Source: an uncultured Sphingomonadaceae bacterium (GTDB taxonomy: Bacteria; Pseudomonadota; Alphaproteobacteria; Sphingomonadales; Sphingomonadaceae). Taken from it: a DNA stretch of 64,000 bases. Below are positions 41,300-50,845 of this stretch, piece by piece. The notes beneath the pieces were generated by a model. It saw only the letters and a list, made by a program, of their open reading frames with translations, did not search any database and had not been told where the DNA came from. The stretch is from the NCBI GenBank assembly GCA_947499975.1, contig CANMQE010000001.1, forward strand, positions 992,001 through 1,056,000, written 5' to 3'. A program made the translations under genes and the position numbers. The stretch's first letter is position 1. Each line of letters begins with the position of its first letter.

Positions 41300-43765
41300 C
41301 TAGCTGCCCTTGCGCGGCTTCGCCAGCACCTCGCCCACCTTGTCGGCAATTTGCTTCACGCTGAACGGCTTGGGGATGAAATGCATCGCCTTGATGTCGA
41401 TCTCGTCGCGCAGCTGGCTCTCGGCATAGCCGGACATGAAAAGCACGGGCAAGTCGGGCAAGAGCTTGCGAATCTCGCGCGCCATTGCCGGCCCGTCCAT
41501 GCTGGGCATTACCACATCCGATACAACCAGATCGAACTCGTGCTTCCCGCTGCGTACGATCTCCAGCCCCTCGTCACCGTCGCTGGCGGTGACGATGGTG
41601 TAGCCCTGCCGGTTCAAGGCCCGCTCGGCCACGGCGCGCACCATGTCCTCGTCCTCCACCAGCAGGATACAGCCGCCGCCGGACCATTCGCTGCCCTTCT
41701 CCTCTTCCTCGGCCCGCACCAGCTCTTCCTCGCTGGCCTCGTAAACGGGAAGATAGATCGTGAAACGCGCGCCCTTGATGCCGCCGTTGGGCGCCTTTGC
41801 GTTGGAGGCGAAGATGAAGCCGCCCGACTGCTTGATGATGCCGTAAACCGTCGACAGGCCCAGACCGGTGCCCTTGCCCTGCTCCTTGGTGGTGAAGAAC
41901 GGCTCGAATATCTTGCCCAGCACATTGGCCGGGATGCCGCTGCCGGTGTCTTCGGCCACCAGCACGGTATAGTCACCTGCGGGAATGATTTCAGAGCCCA
42001 TGCGGCGAATATCCTTCGCCTCCACGCGGCGTGTAGCAAAGCTGAGCGTGCCCGAGGCACCCTCTCCGCCGCCGTTCGACTGGATGGCATCGCGCGCGTT
42101 CACCGCGAGATTGATGATTACCTGTTCCAGCTGGCGCGGATCGGCGCGCACGGGGCCAAGGTTGCGATCGTGCCGCACCTTCAGCGTGATCTTTGCGCCC
42201 AGCAATCGCCGCAGGAGGTGCGAAACCTCGCTCAGCACGTCGGGCAATTGCAGCACTTCGGGCTGCAGGGTCTGCTGGCGACTGAAGGCCAGCAACTGCC
42301 GCGTCAGGCTGGCCGCCCGGTTGGAATTCGCCTTGATCTGCTGGATGTCGTCGTAATCGCTGTCACCCGGCGTGTGGCGCAGCAGCATCAGGTCGCAATA
42401 GCCGATGATGGCCGTCAGCACGTTGTTGAAATCATGCGCCACGCCCCCTGCGAGCTGACCCACGGCCTGCATCTTGGTGGCCTGTGCCACCTGCCGTTTC
42501 AGCCGCGCCTCTTCGGTCGTATCCGCCAGCGACATCAGCACCGCTGCTTCTCCCAGCCCGCGCACGCCGGCAAGGCCAATGCTCACCGGCTCGTCCGGCT
42601 CGTTGCGAAGGCGCACGGCCACGTCGCCACTGGAGGCAGGGCCCTGGCCATAACGGCGCACCGCGTCGGACATGGCCGTCTTGTCCCTGGGAATGACGAT
42701 GTCGGAGGGATAGGGTGGCAGATCGGCACCCACACCCGCAGCACGGCGAAACGCCGGATTGGCGAACAGCATCTTGCCGTCACGATTGGTGGTGGCCAAG
42801 CCCAGCGGCAATTGCTCCAGCAGGTTCTCCAGCTGCGCGGCCTGCCCCTTGCTCTCTCCGCCCCAGCCGCCAAGGCCGATGCCGCTGTCGATCAGCAGCA
42901 TGATGGAAGGCGATTCGGCCGCAGCCTTGCCGGGCACTTCCTCGCGCGCGGTCAGTTCCGGATCCACCAGCGGAACCTGCACCAGCGTTTGCGGCGATCC
43001 CTTCTGGCCCTCGCGGGTGAAGAATATCCTCTCCCGGTCGTCAGAACGCAACAGGCGGACGAATTCCTGCCCGGACATGCTGGCCTTCTCGTCACCCAGC
43101 GCGCGGCGCGCCAGCACGGGGTTGGCTGCGCGCACGATGCCATCGGGCGACACCAGCGCCACGGAAATGCCCGCTGCGCCCAGGACGGAGCCGAACAGGC
43201 CGGTGATGTGGCTGCCGATCCCTGCCAGCGGATTGCTGCGCACCTGCGGCGCGAACCGCCAGACGAGGTAATCGTCCCCGCGCCCCACGCGCACGGCGTC
43301 GGCCTCCCAGCTCTTATCCTCGTCGGCTATGATAACAGCATCGCCGCCCTTGCCATCGCGCCAGGCGTTACGCGCGAGGCGCACCAGCTTTTCTCCGCTG
43401 GCGCCATCCACCGGCAGGCGCGGCGGGGCGCTGCCCGATCCGAACCAGAGTTCAAACGTGGAATTGGCGCACACCAGCCTGTTGGCACGATCCGTGATCG
43501 CCACTGCCATGTCCTCCCGCTCGATCGCGGCCACGGTGACGGACCAGTCCGGCACCTCCGGCTCTGCCAGCCTTTCCGGCGCAACGCGCGCTCGGCCCGC
43601 GGCAAAGGCGATCAGCCCCAGCACCACGAGGCCGCCGGCAAAGGCCAGCGTCGCGGTGAGATTATCGGTGGCAAACTGGATAAGCGCGATACTGGCCAGC
43701 ACGGCGGCGGCCACGGCCAGACTGTCCGTCAACGGGCTGGATTCCTGCGCCTTCACGATCTTCAT
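41300..43765 (-). CDS. cckA: Hybrid sensor histidine kinase CckA
   Basis: About 821 aa from ATG 43765 (an in-frame GTG at 43795 adds 10 residues). Two N-terminal membrane helices (about residues 15-60), PAS-like regions, then a HisKA domain with phospho-His444 in GGVAHDFNNVLTAIIGYC, an HATPase domain (NLAVNARDAI, DTGSGIPANVLGKIFEPFF, GTGLGLSTVYGI) and a C-terminal receiver (DVVMPSMDGPAMA). The HDFNNVLTAIIGYCDLM segment and the receiver arrangement are typical of CckA, which phosphorylates CtrA and CpdR through ChpT. AAGG upstream of 43765 supports that start. Confidence 0.92.
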   Translation of the reverse strand: MKIVKAQESSPLTDSLAVAAAVLASIALIQFATDNLTATLAFAGGLVVLGLIAFAAGRARVAPERLAEPEVPDWSVTVAAIEREDMAVAITDRANRLVCANSTFELWFGSGSAPPRLPVDGASGEKLVRLARNAWRDGKGGDAVIIADEDKSWEADAVRVGRGDDYLVWRFAPQVRSNPLAGIGSHITGLFGSVLGAAGISVALVSPDGIVRAANPVLARRALGDEKASMSGQEFVRLLRSDDRERIFFTREGQKGSPQTLVQVPLVDPELTAREEVPGKAAAESPSIMLLIDSGIGLGGWGGESKGQAAQLENLLEQLPLGLATTNRDGKMLFANPAFRRAAGVGADLPPYPSDIVIPRDKTAMSDAVRRYGQGPASSGDVAVRLRNEPDEPVSIGLAGVRGLGEAAVLMSLADTTEEARLKRQVAQATKMQAVGQLAGGVAHDFNNVLTAIIGYCDLMLLRHTPGDSDYDDIQQIKANSNRAASLTRQLLAFSRQQTLQPEVLQLPDVLSEVSHLLRRLLGAKITLKVRHDRNLGPVRADPRQLEQVIINLAVNARDAIQSNGGGEGASGTLSFATRRVEAKDIRRMGSEIIPAGDYTVLVAEDTGSGIPANVLGKIFEPFFTTKEQGKGTGLGLSTVYGIIKQSGGFIFASNAKAPNGGIKGARFTIYLPVYEASEEELVRAEEEEKGSEWSGGGCILLVEDEDMVRAVAERALNRQGYTIVTASDGDEGLEIVRSGKHEFDLVVSDVVMPSMDGPAMAREIRKLLPDLPVLFMSGYAESQLRDEIDIKAMHFIPKPFSVKQIADKVGEVLAKPRKGS

Positions 43766-43848
43766 TGCGACGGCCTTAGCATCACGAACCCACACACCCT
43801 AGTCGGCAATCAGCCGGTCTTACGTAAAAAACTCGATGCGTACGCATC

Positions 43849-44445
43849 CTATTCGGCGGGCTGCGCCGCCTTGATCTTGGCGGGCCGTTGCCCCCATTTG
43901 CGCGCCACGACAAAGCGCCAGACGAAACTGGCCGTCAGATACCCGATGGACGCGCCCACAACCGCCAGGATGACGAAGCCGAACGCGGCAACCCCGGCAA
44001 TCTCCGCCCACTGGGCGAATTCCTGGAACCAGCCGCTTTGCACATGCTCGTTCGCGGCGCCGGACATTCCGGCATCGATCTTCAGCACGAACTGACCCAG
44101 CCGATGCGCCACCACCGCCCAGAATGCGACGGTGAACGGGTTGGTGATCAGCGTGGTGACCGCGGCCAGCGGCAGGTTTGCCCGCGAAGGCAATGCCAGA
44201 ACCACGGCCAGGAAAGTCTGCCCCAGCGGAATGATGAAAGCGGCGAATACGCCAAGCGCCACGCCGCGCGGAACGCTGCGGCGGGTGAAACGCCATAATT
44301 CGGAACGGGCAATGGTGCCGGCGACCGGCGCGAGCCAGCGGTTCTTCGCCATCTCCTCGCGCTTGGGCATTCTCGGCATCTGGGCCGAGAGCCACCGTTT
44401 CGCCTTGTGCATCATGGGGAAGCCCATACTCCTTTGCGCCGCCAT
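43849..44445 (-). CDS. DUF2062 domain-containing membrane protein
   Basis: 198 aa. After a basic N-terminus (KAKRWLSAQMPRMPKREEM) there are helices at about 70-95 (GVALGVFAAFIIPLGQTFLAVVLAL), 105-125 (TLITNPFTVAFWAVVAHRLG) and 150-175 (AAFGFVILAVVGASIGYLTA), with the conserved N-P in TNPFTV. DUF2062 proteins are small inner-membrane proteins of unknown function. It is transcribed in the same direction as cckA, but 84 bases separate them. Confidence 0.85.
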   Translation of the reverse strand: MAAQRSMGFPMMHKAKRWLSAQMPRMPKREEMAKNRWLAPVAGTIARSELWRFTRRSVPRGVALGVFAAFIIPLGQTFLAVVLALPSRANLPLAAVTTLITNPFTVAFWAVVAHRLGQFVLKIDAGMSGAANEHVQSGWFQEFAQWAEIAGVAAFGFVILAVVGASIGYLTASFVWRFVVARKWGQRPAKIKAAQPAE

Positions 44446-44566
44446 TTCTAGATGGTTCTAGACGAGTGGATAACAACCATCGCTTAATGGAAGTTTCGCG
44501 GCCCGAAACAGAAAAATAACGCTGGCAATCGCATATCCGCGGCGGCTTCGCCGGGGTCGAACCGGA

Positions 44567-45049
44567 TCAGGAATTCTCTTTCATGATGCGGGCCTTGTCG
44601 CGCTTCCAGTCGCGGTCCTTCATGGTCTGCCGCTTGTCATGCGCCTGCTTGCCCTTGGCGAGCGCCAGTTCCACCTTCGCGCGGCCCCGACCGTTGAAAT
44701 AGACAGACAGCGGCACCAGCGTCATTCCCTTGCGCTCTACCGAGCCGAACAGCTTGTCGATCTCGCGCGTGTGCAGCAGCAGTTTGCGCGGCCGCTTGGG
44801 TTCATGGTTGTTGCGGTTGCCGTGGCTGAACTCGGGGATATTGGCGTTCACCAGGAACACCTGCCCGTCACGCACCTCGGCATAGCTTTCGGCGATTGAC
44901 CCTTCGCCCGCGCGCAGCGCCTTCACCTCGGTGCCCTGCAAGGCAATTCCTGCCTCAAAGGTTTCCTCGATATGATAGTTGAACCGTGCCTTGCGGTTCT
45001 CGGCGACGACTTTCTGCTTGTCGAACGTGGCGGGTTTGGGACGGGCCAT
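44567..45049 (-). CDS. smpB: SsrA-binding protein SmpB
   Basis: 160 aa. Binds tmRNA and brings it to stalled ribosomes in trans-translation. Landmarks are [51 protein letters not shown] and the basic C-terminal tail [22 protein letters not shown]. Start is set at [13 protein letters not shown] (ATG 45049); an ATG 39 bases upstream in frame is less likely. It is found beside dapA as in many Alphaproteobacteria, here with the metallopeptidase-like lipoprotein inserted between them. Confidence 0.94.
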   Translation of the reverse strand: MARPKPATFDKQKVVAENRKARFNYHIEETFEAGIALQGTEVKALRAGEGSIAESYAEVRDGQVFLVNANIPEFSHGNRNNHEPKRPRKLLLHTREIDKLFGSVERKGMTLVPLSVYFNGRGRAKVELALAKGKQAHDKRQTMKDRDWKRDKARIMKENS

Positions 45050-45110
45050 AAGGTGGCGGCATGTAGGGAGGTTAGGCGCGCTGCGCAATGTCCTCCCCCA
45101 TACGCGGGCG

Positions 45111-46409
45111 CTACATCAGGTCTTCCGGCAGCGTGGGGTTGCTCAGAATGCCGATGAAACGCTGCCAGCGCGTGGGCATATCGGCATTGCCCGCCTCCAC
45201 CGCGGCACCCACGATTTCCTGTCCCAGCCCGTAATTGATTACATAGCTGCGATAGGTGTCCATGAAGCGCAGCGTTTGTTCTGCCCGCTCGCGGCTTTGC
45301 AGGCGGTATCGCATGGATGCCTCGATCACCTCCTCGCGGGTCATCGTCTCGTCCAGATAGGCAGCGGCGATGGTGTAATACGCGCCGGAGAGATCGCCCA
45401 GCGCCTCGCGCAATTCGTAATACTGCTCGATGTCATTCGCATCGATCCCCGCCAGGGGCGCCAGCACATCCCGCTCGTATTCCAGCTGGCTATCACCGGG
45501 AAATGCCAGTTTCACGCCATACTCGGCGCTGCCTTCACTGATGATGGCGCGCGGTGAATAAAGCGGCAGCAGGGTAAACTCGATCTGGCCAAGCTCGTTC
45601 ACCCTGTCCCGCTCTATCAGCGTGGAATAGACGTGGTGGCCGGGATATGCCTCGTGACAGCCCACATCCACCGCGCGGTCGAGCCGGGTGGGCAGGTCGG
45701 TGTTGATCTCGATCACCGAGTGGTAATCGCCCTGGTAATAATTGAACCCGCCCCACGGCTTGTCGGTGACGAGGCTGAGATCAAAGCTCTCGCTTTCCGG
45801 CAGCGGGATATGCGGCAGTGTACGCGCGCGGCACTCCGCAACGGCGGCATCGATCACCGCGCGCAGGCGATCATTGGGAATGACGAAGCGGTCCTGATAG
45901 GCATTCAGCCGCTCGTTCAGCGGGCCGTCGGCAGGATCGCCCGGCACCAGTTCCTCGATCCGGTCCAGCACGGGGTCCAGCGTGGTAAGGTCAATCAGTT
46001 CGGGGCGCACGCCGAACAATCCCTCTGCCTCGTCCTGGAAGGAAATATCCTCGCCGCGCAGCATCCTGAGACGCACCCTGGCGCTGCCCAGCATCGCACG
46101 CAGATACCGCACCCGCTCCGCTTCCTGCGATCCGGGCTGCGTTTCGATGAGCGAAAGCGTTGCATCGAGCGCGGCCACTCGTGTCTGCAAGACAGCCAGA
46201 GAGGTGTCATCGTCCGCCGCCGCAGCCTGCGTTGCCAGTTCCTCTGGCCCGTAATAGGCATCGACATAGCCGGGGTCCTTCTCCCCGATAGCCAGCTGCA
46301 AGGCGAGATAATCCCGCGCCAGCTGATCGAGGCTGGGCGGTGGTGCGTCGGGCACGGTAGAGCAGGAGGCGAGCGCGAGGGCGCTTACTGTGAGAACAAA
46401 ACTGCGCAT
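45111..46409 (-). CDS. Putative metallopeptidase lipoprotein (DUF885-like)
   Basis: 432 aa. The N-terminus [20 protein letters not shown] is a lipoprotein signal with lipobox LASC. A zinc-binding motif HEAYPGHH (252-259) is followed 33 residues later by ISEGSAEYG, whose Glu292 would be the third ligand, as in DUF885 and related gluzincins. It should therefore be a membrane-anchored peptidase-like protein in the periplasm. The ATG overlaps the dapA stop by one base (TGATG), so it is translationally coupled to lysine/peptidoglycan-precursor synthesis. Activity is not established for this sequence. Confidence 0.82.
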   Translation of the reverse strand: MRSFVLTVSALALASCSTVPDAPPPSLDQLARDYLALQLAIGEKDPGYVDAYYGPEELATQAAAADDDTSLAVLQTRVAALDATLSLIETQPGSQEAERVRYLRAMLGSARVRLRMLRGEDISFQDEAEGLFGVRPELIDLTTLDPVLDRIEELVPGDPADGPLNERLNAYQDRFVIPNDRLRAVIDAAVAECRARTLPHIPLPESESFDLSLVTDKPWGGFNYYQGDYHSVIEINTDLPTRLDRAVDVGCHEAYPGHHVYSTLIERDRVNELGQIEFTLLPLYSPRAIISEGSAEYGVKLAFPGDSQLEYERDVLAPLAGIDANDIEQYYELREALGDLSGAYYTIAAAYLDETMTREEVIEASMRYRLQSRERAEQTLRFMDTYRSYVINYGLGQEIVGAAVEAGNADMPTRWQRFIGILSNPTLPEDLM

Positions 46410-47293
46410 CAGTTCGCGATGCCAGCCAGTTCCATCGCCTCGTCCACCGCTGCCTTTGCCGCATCAGAACATGGCACGATCGGCAGGCGCACGTCGGGGC
46501 TGAACCAGTCGAACAGCTTGTTCAGCGCATATTTCGCCGGTGCCGGGCTGGCGTCGGAGAACATGGCGCGGTGCAGCGGGTAGAGCCGCTCGTTCAACTC
46601 GCGCGCCGTGGCGAAATCGCCCATTGCCGCGGCGGCGTGGAAATCGGCGCACAGCTTTGGCGCGACATTCGCGGTTACCGAAATGCAGCCCGCCTGCCCC
46701 AGCGCATAGCCCGCCAGCACCAGTGGATCGTCACCCGAAAGCTGGCAGAAGCCCGGCCCTGCGCCCATGCGATGCGTCACGACGCGGGAAAGGTCGCCAC
46801 TCGCATCCTTGATGGCCACAATCTTCTCGGGAAAGCGGCGATGCAGTTCGATCACCGTTTCGGGCGCGATATCGGTCACCGTGCGGCCGGGCACGTTGTA
46901 GAGAACGATGGGCAGCTCGGCCCGCTCGGCCAGATAGCTGAAATGCGCCAGCAAGCCTTCCTGGCTGGGACGATTGTAATATGGCGCGACCAGCAGCAGC
47001 GCATCTGCCCCGGCGCTCTGCGCTTCCTTGATGTGCCACAGCGCCGTTTGCGTATCGTTGCTGCCCGCGCCTGCAATCACCGGCACGCGGCCTTTTGCCA
47101 CATCGGCGCAGATGGCGATGACCTGGTGATGCTCGTCATTATCCAGCGTGGCGCTTTCACCGGTCGTGCCGCAGGGCACCAGTGCGGAAGAGCCGGATTC
47201 GATCTGCCAGTCGATGAAGCGGCGATAGGCCTCCTCGTCCACAATATCGCCTGCAAATGGCGTTGCGAGCGCCGGTATCGAGCCTGAGAACAT
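46409..47293 (-). CDS. dapA: 4-hydroxy-tetrahydrodipicolinate synthase
   Basis: 294 aa, first committed enzyme of the diaminopimelate/lysine pathway. Schiff-base Lys162 in VAIKDASGD, catalytic Tyr132 in LYNVPGRT and GTTGESATL (substrate loop) are intact. Start ATG 47293 (MFSGSIPALATPF) has GAGAGG six bases upstream; a longer in-frame start is not favoured. It is the first gene of an operon with the metallopeptidase lipoprotein and probably smpB. The divergent neighbour is a lytic transglycosylase, so both sides of this region serve cell-wall metabolism. Confidence 0.95.
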   Translation of the reverse strand: MFSGSIPALATPFAGDIVDEEAYRRFIDWQIESGSSALVPCGTTGESATLDNDEHHQVIAICADVAKGRVPVIAGAGSNDTQTALWHIKEAQSAGADALLLVAPYYNRPSQEGLLAHFSYLAERAELPIVLYNVPGRTVTDIAPETVIELHRRFPEKIVAIKDASGDLSRVVTHRMGAGPGFCQLSGDDPLVLAGYALGQAGCISVTANVAPKLCADFHAAAAMGDFATARELNERLYPLHRAMFSDASPAPAKYALNKLFDWFSPDVRLPIVPCSDAAKAAVDEAMELAGIAN

Positions 47294-47389
47294 TTTACGC
47301 CTCTCGTGCGTTGGTGTGAAAAGATAACTCATGGAAATTGCACGCCGTCCAGCGTGGTTTCCCATCAGCCTTACCCGTTTGGAGGGATT

Positions 47390-49366
47390 ATGTATTCAGC
47401 GTCTGATAAGGATGCGCCTGCCATTATGTCCAGCATGGTTCGACTTCCCCTTATAGCTATCGTCGCGGCGCTTGCCGCACCCGTTACCGTTTCTGCACAG
47501 GATGCCGGCGAGTGGGATCGCAATCGCGCCCAGCTCGTCGCCCAGCAGCCCGGCCCCATGGCCGCCGAAATCGCGCGCTGGGAACGGCTCTGGAATGACC
47601 GGCAGGCACAATTGCCGTTCAACGATTACGCCAGCTTCCTGCTTGCCAATCCCGGTTTTCCGGATGAAACGGCCCTGCGCGCCCGCGCCGAACAGCGCCT
47701 GCGCGAGGAATTTACCGAGCCCGGCATGCTCCTCCGCTTCTTCGAGAACGAGGAGCCTGTCACCAATTACGCCAAGGCGCATTACGCGCTGGCCTTGATG
47801 GGGCAGGATCGCGCCGCGTCGGAACGCTGGGCGCTGCAAGCCTGGCGTGGCGGCGAGATGAGCCCCACGGCGGAGGCCGCACTCTCGGCCAATTTCGGCA
47901 GCAACTTCTCGCAGGCCGATCAGGATGCACGCATGGACGCACTGCTGTGGCAGCGTGACGGAGATAGCGCCGCGCGCCAGCTGGACCGCGTTTCGCCGAA
48001 CAAGCGCCGCATCTTTGCCGCGCGCCTTGCGATCCTGCAGGGCGGCGATGGTGCCACCGATGCACCGGCCGCGATGGCCGATCCCGGCTACCTCTACAAT
48101 CGCAGCCGCGAACTGCGCCAGGAAGGCAACACATCGCAGGCCGTTCGCAATATCGTGGACGGGCCGCAGCTTGCCTCCCTCCCCTTCGATCAGACGGCCT
48201 GGATTACGGAACTGCTCGCCCTCGCCCGCTCTGCCAACACGCGCGACAGCGTCAGCGTGGCCGAGCGTGCTATCGAGGCGTTCGAGCCGGGCTACGATAT
48301 CTCCACCGGAGAGTACCGCCTGCGTGACGATTACACATCATTGATGTGGCTGGGCGGCACCAATGCCCTCTGGCAGCTTGGCGATGGTGCTGCTGCCGCA
48401 CCGCTGTTCTATCAGTACGGCGCCGCAGCACGCACGCCGCAAACCCGTTCCAAGGGCTTCTTCTGGGCGGGCGAAGCCTATCGCCGCGCCGGAAACAGGG
48501 CAGAGGCGGAACGCCATTTCGAGATGGCCGCGCAATATGCGGATCGCTTCTACGGCCTGATGGCGCTGGATCGCCTCGGCCGAGACATCCCCTCTTTCGA
48601 CGCCTCTCCCGATGGCGAACCGACAGCCGCTGAACGCGCGCAGTTCATGAGCCAGCCGATCACACGTGCCGTGGCCGAAGTGGCTCGCGATGCGCCGTGG
48701 AGCACCGGCATCCGCTTCTACCGCGCCATCGCCGATCAGGCGGAAACGGTGGGTGAGCATGTGCTGGTGGCCGACCTGGCCCGCGAAATCGGTCGCCGCG
48801 ATCTGGCGGTGAACCTTGCCGACGCCGCGATGGCGGACGGGCACGAGGGTTTCACGCAGATCGGCTATCCCACGCTGGAAACACCGGCTGGCACCAACTG
48901 GACGATGATCCACGCACTCGCGCGGCAGGAAAGCCAGTTTGCCGAAAACGCGATCAGCCATGCAGGAGCCCGCGGCCTGATGCAGTTCATGCCAGCCACC
49001 GCGCAGGAAGAAGCGCGCCGCGCCCGCGTGCCATATTCGGCCAGCCGCCTGATCGACGATCCGCAATATGCGATGCAGCTTGGCTCCAACCATATCGAGC
49101 GGCTGATCGCCTATTATGACGGCAGCTATCCGCTTGCCATCGCGGCTTACAATGCCGGACCCGGCAATGTTAACAAATGGCTACGCCAGAATGGCGACCC
49201 CCGCCAGACGGGTGATTGGCTGCGCTGGATCGAGGAAATCGGCTTCTTCGAGACGAAGAATTATGTTCAGCGCGTGGTGGAGAACGCCGTGGTGTATGAA
49301 CACCTCTACCCCGAACGCACGGGCCGCGCTGGTGGACCGCGTCATGCGACGGATTTCCTGCGATGA
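47390..49366 (+). CDS. Soluble lytic murein transglycosylase
   Basis: 658 aa. Signal peptide (about residues 1-40; MVRLPLIAIVAALAAPVTVS is the hydrophobic core), then a long alpha-superhelical U-domain of about 450 residues, and a C-terminal SLT catalytic domain with the catalytic Glu in LARQESQFAENAISHAGA and motifs RGLMQFMPATA and IAAYNAGPGNVNKWLR. It cleaves peptidoglycan to 1,6-anhydromuropeptides. GGAGGG ends four bases before the ATG at 47390, fixing the start. Divergent from dapA. Start could alternatively be an internal Met near 47429. Confidence 0.92.
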   Translation: MYSASDKDAPAIMSSMVRLPLIAIVAALAAPVTVSAQDAGEWDRNRAQLVAQQPGPMAAEIARWERLWNDRQAQLPFNDYASFLLANPGFPDETALRARAEQRLREEFTEPGMLLRFFENEEPVTNYAKAHYALALMGQDRAASERWALQAWRGGEMSPTAEAALSANFGSNFSQADQDARMDALLWQRDGDSAARQLDRVSPNKRRIFAARLAILQGGDGATDAPAAMADPGYLYNRSRELRQEGNTSQAVRNIVDGPQLASLPFDQTAWITELLALARSANTRDSVSVAERAIEAFEPGYDISTGEYRLRDDYTSLMWLGGTNALWQLGDGAAAAPLFYQYGAAARTPQTRSKGFFWAGEAYRRAGNRAEAERHFEMAAQYADRFYGLMALDRLGRDIPSFDASPDGEPTAAERAQFMSQPITRAVAEVARDAPWSTGIRFYRAIADQAETVGEHVLVADLAREIGRRDLAVNLADAAMADGHEGFTQIGYPTLETPAGTNWTMIHALARQESQFAENAISHAGARGLMQFMPATAQEEARRARVPYSASRLIDDPQYAMQLGSNHIERLIAYYDGSYPLAIAAYNAGPGNVNKWLRQNGDPRQTGDWLRWIEEIGFFETKNYVQRVVENAVVYEHLYPERTGRAGGPRHATDFLR

Positions 49367-49394
49367 TCCTGTGAATGGGTCGGGTTCGTCTCGG

Positions 49395-50183
49395 CTACCC
49401 GATCCAGTTCAGGACTTGCTCGGTAATCGGGTTCGATGGGTCTGACAGCAGGTTTGCGGTAAGGCCCAGGCACATCACGATCAGCAGGGGCCGCACGGCT
49501 TTCGTGCCGAAACGCATGGTGCTTTGCGCGCCCAGAAACGCGCCAGCCATGCTCGCCGCTGCCATCATCAGTCCAACGACGAAAATCACCTCTCCGGATG
49601 CGAGGAACACCAGCAGGCCAGCGAGGTTGCTGGAGAAATTCAGCAATTTCGTATGCGCGATGGCGTTGATCGTGCCGAGACCGAACACAGCGATCAGCGC
49701 CGTGGTGTAGAACGATCCTGCGCCGGGGCCGAAAAACCCGTCGTAAAAACCGATTGCAGCGGCCACCATCAGCAGCATCACGGGCCGACCGACGCTATGC
49801 CGGTCCTCGTCGCTGAGGTTGGGCTTCAGCGCATAATAGATTGCCATCGCGATTAGCAGCACCGGTATCAAGCCGGAGAGGATCGTCGGATCCACCCGCG
49901 TCAGCACGAACGCGCCGCCCGCGGATCCGGCAAAGGCTGCCAGCGCGGGGCCTGCGAACCGTCGGATGTCTATGCGCCCCTTGAGCGCGAAGGTGATGAC
50001 CGCCGTCGCTACACCAAATGTGCTCTGCAACTTGTTCGTACCGATGGCAGCGGCCGGCGACGCGCCCGCAGCCAGCAGCGCCGGAACGGTCAGCAAACCG
50101 CCACCGCCCGCGATCGCATCGATCGCCCCGGCAATGAATGCCACGGCCAGCAGGAAGGCGATGATCTCGGCAGTAAGTTCCAC
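49395..50183 (-). CDS. TSUP family membrane permease (TauE/SafE type)
   Basis: 262 aa with about eight membrane helices and the TSUP repeat motifs AGAIDAIAGGGGLLTVPALLAAG and GTNKLQSTFGVA in the first half, and GFYDGFFGPGAGSFYT in the second. These proteins export sulfite, sulfoacetate or related small organic anions. Substrate cannot be inferred: no sulfonate genes are nearby. It converges with the lytic transglycosylase (28 bases apart) and is divergent from greB. Confidence 0.88.
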   Translation of the reverse strand: MELTAEIIAFLLAVAFIAGAIDAIAGGGGLLTVPALLAAGASPAAAIGTNKLQSTFGVATAVITFALKGRIDIRRFAGPALAAFAGSAGGAFVLTRVDPTILSGLIPVLLIAMAIYYALKPNLSDEDRHSVGRPVMLLMVAAAIGFYDGFFGPGAGSFYTTALIAVFGLGTINAIAHTKLLNFSSNLAGLLVFLASGEVIFVVGLMMAAASMAGAFLGAQSTMRFGTKAVRPLLIVMCLGLTANLLSDPSNPITEQVLNWIG

Positions 50184-50241
50184 GTGTTTCGCCCTTGGTC
50201 AGCCTGCGGCAAAAAGCAAGCGCGCGAAGTCGATATCGAAC

Positions 50242-50276
50242 TTAACCCCCTCACCTGACTGCGCTATAACGGTGCC
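50242..50276 (+). promoter_or_regulatory. Putative promoter of greB
   Basis: TTAACC (50242-50247) and TATAAC (50265-50270) with a 17-base spacer. The predicted transcription start coincides with the A of the greB ATG (50277), and no Shine-Dalgarno is present, suggesting a leaderless mRNA. Confidence 0.45.
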
Positions 50277-50765
50277 ATGCCCTCCCCCGACAACACCAGC
50301 CCCATCACACCTGCAGGCCTTTCCGCGCTCAAAGCACGCTACGATCACCTGCTCGGCACGGAACGGCCCGAAATCGTGGAGATCGTCAGCTGGGCGGCGG
50401 GCAATGGCGACCGCAGCGAGAACGGCGATTACCTCTACGGGCGCAAGAAGATGCGCGAGATTGACCGGGAACTGGCCTATCTGGCCAAGGTGATGAAGCA
50501 TGCACAGGTGGTCGATCCCAGCCAGCAGCCTGACAGGAGCCGCGTGTTCTTCGGCGCGACTGTCACCATCGCGGACGAGGACGACGAGGAGCGTACCGTC
50601 ACCATCGTAGGCGACAAGGAGCAGGATGCGAGCAAAGGCCTGATCGGCTGGTCCAGCCCGATTGCCCGCGCGCTGCGCCGCGCGGAAGTGGGCGATCTGC
50701 GCACGGTGCGCCTGCCCGGCGGCAGCAAGGAATGGGAAGTGATCTCCATCACCTATCCCGACTGA
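50277..50765 (+). CDS. greB: Transcription elongation factor GreB
   Basis: 162 aa. N-terminal coiled-coil (ITPAGLSALKARYDHLLGTERPEIVEIV) with the acidic tip residues in GNGDRSENGDYLYGRKKMREIDREL, where Asp and Glu coordinate the Mg2+ used for RNA cleavage. The C-terminal FKBP-like domain has SRVFFGATVTIADEDD and GLIGWSSPIARALRRAEVGD. It rescues backtracked RNA polymerase. Length and the SEN-DY signature fit GreB rather than GreA. It stands alone; the next gene, a sigma factor, begins 80 bases later. Confidence 0.92.
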   Translation: MPSPDNTSPITPAGLSALKARYDHLLGTERPEIVEIVSWAAGNGDRSENGDYLYGRKKMREIDRELAYLAKVMKHAQVVDPSQQPDRSRVFFGATVTIADEDDEERTVTIVGDKEQDASKGLIGWSSPIARALRRAEVGDLRTVRLPGGSKEWEVISITYPD

Positions 50766-50845
50766 ATGCCGCGAGGGTGGTGCCCCCCTGAAGAAAATTT
50801 CGCACCATCGTGTAAGACATCCGCCTGCCGGCAGACTACCCTTGT

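Noticed and set aside
38086..44095. Very long open frames on the plus strand (38086-41244 and 41267-44095, 1052 and 942 codons)
   Set aside because: They lie exactly opposite the DUF4139 pair and cckA, have no start signal, domain or normal composition, and are explained by high GC codon bias.
45050..45110. Searched for tmRNA (ssrA) beside smpB
   Set aside because: Only 61 bases between smpB and the next gene; no tRNA-like end or tag reading frame visible.
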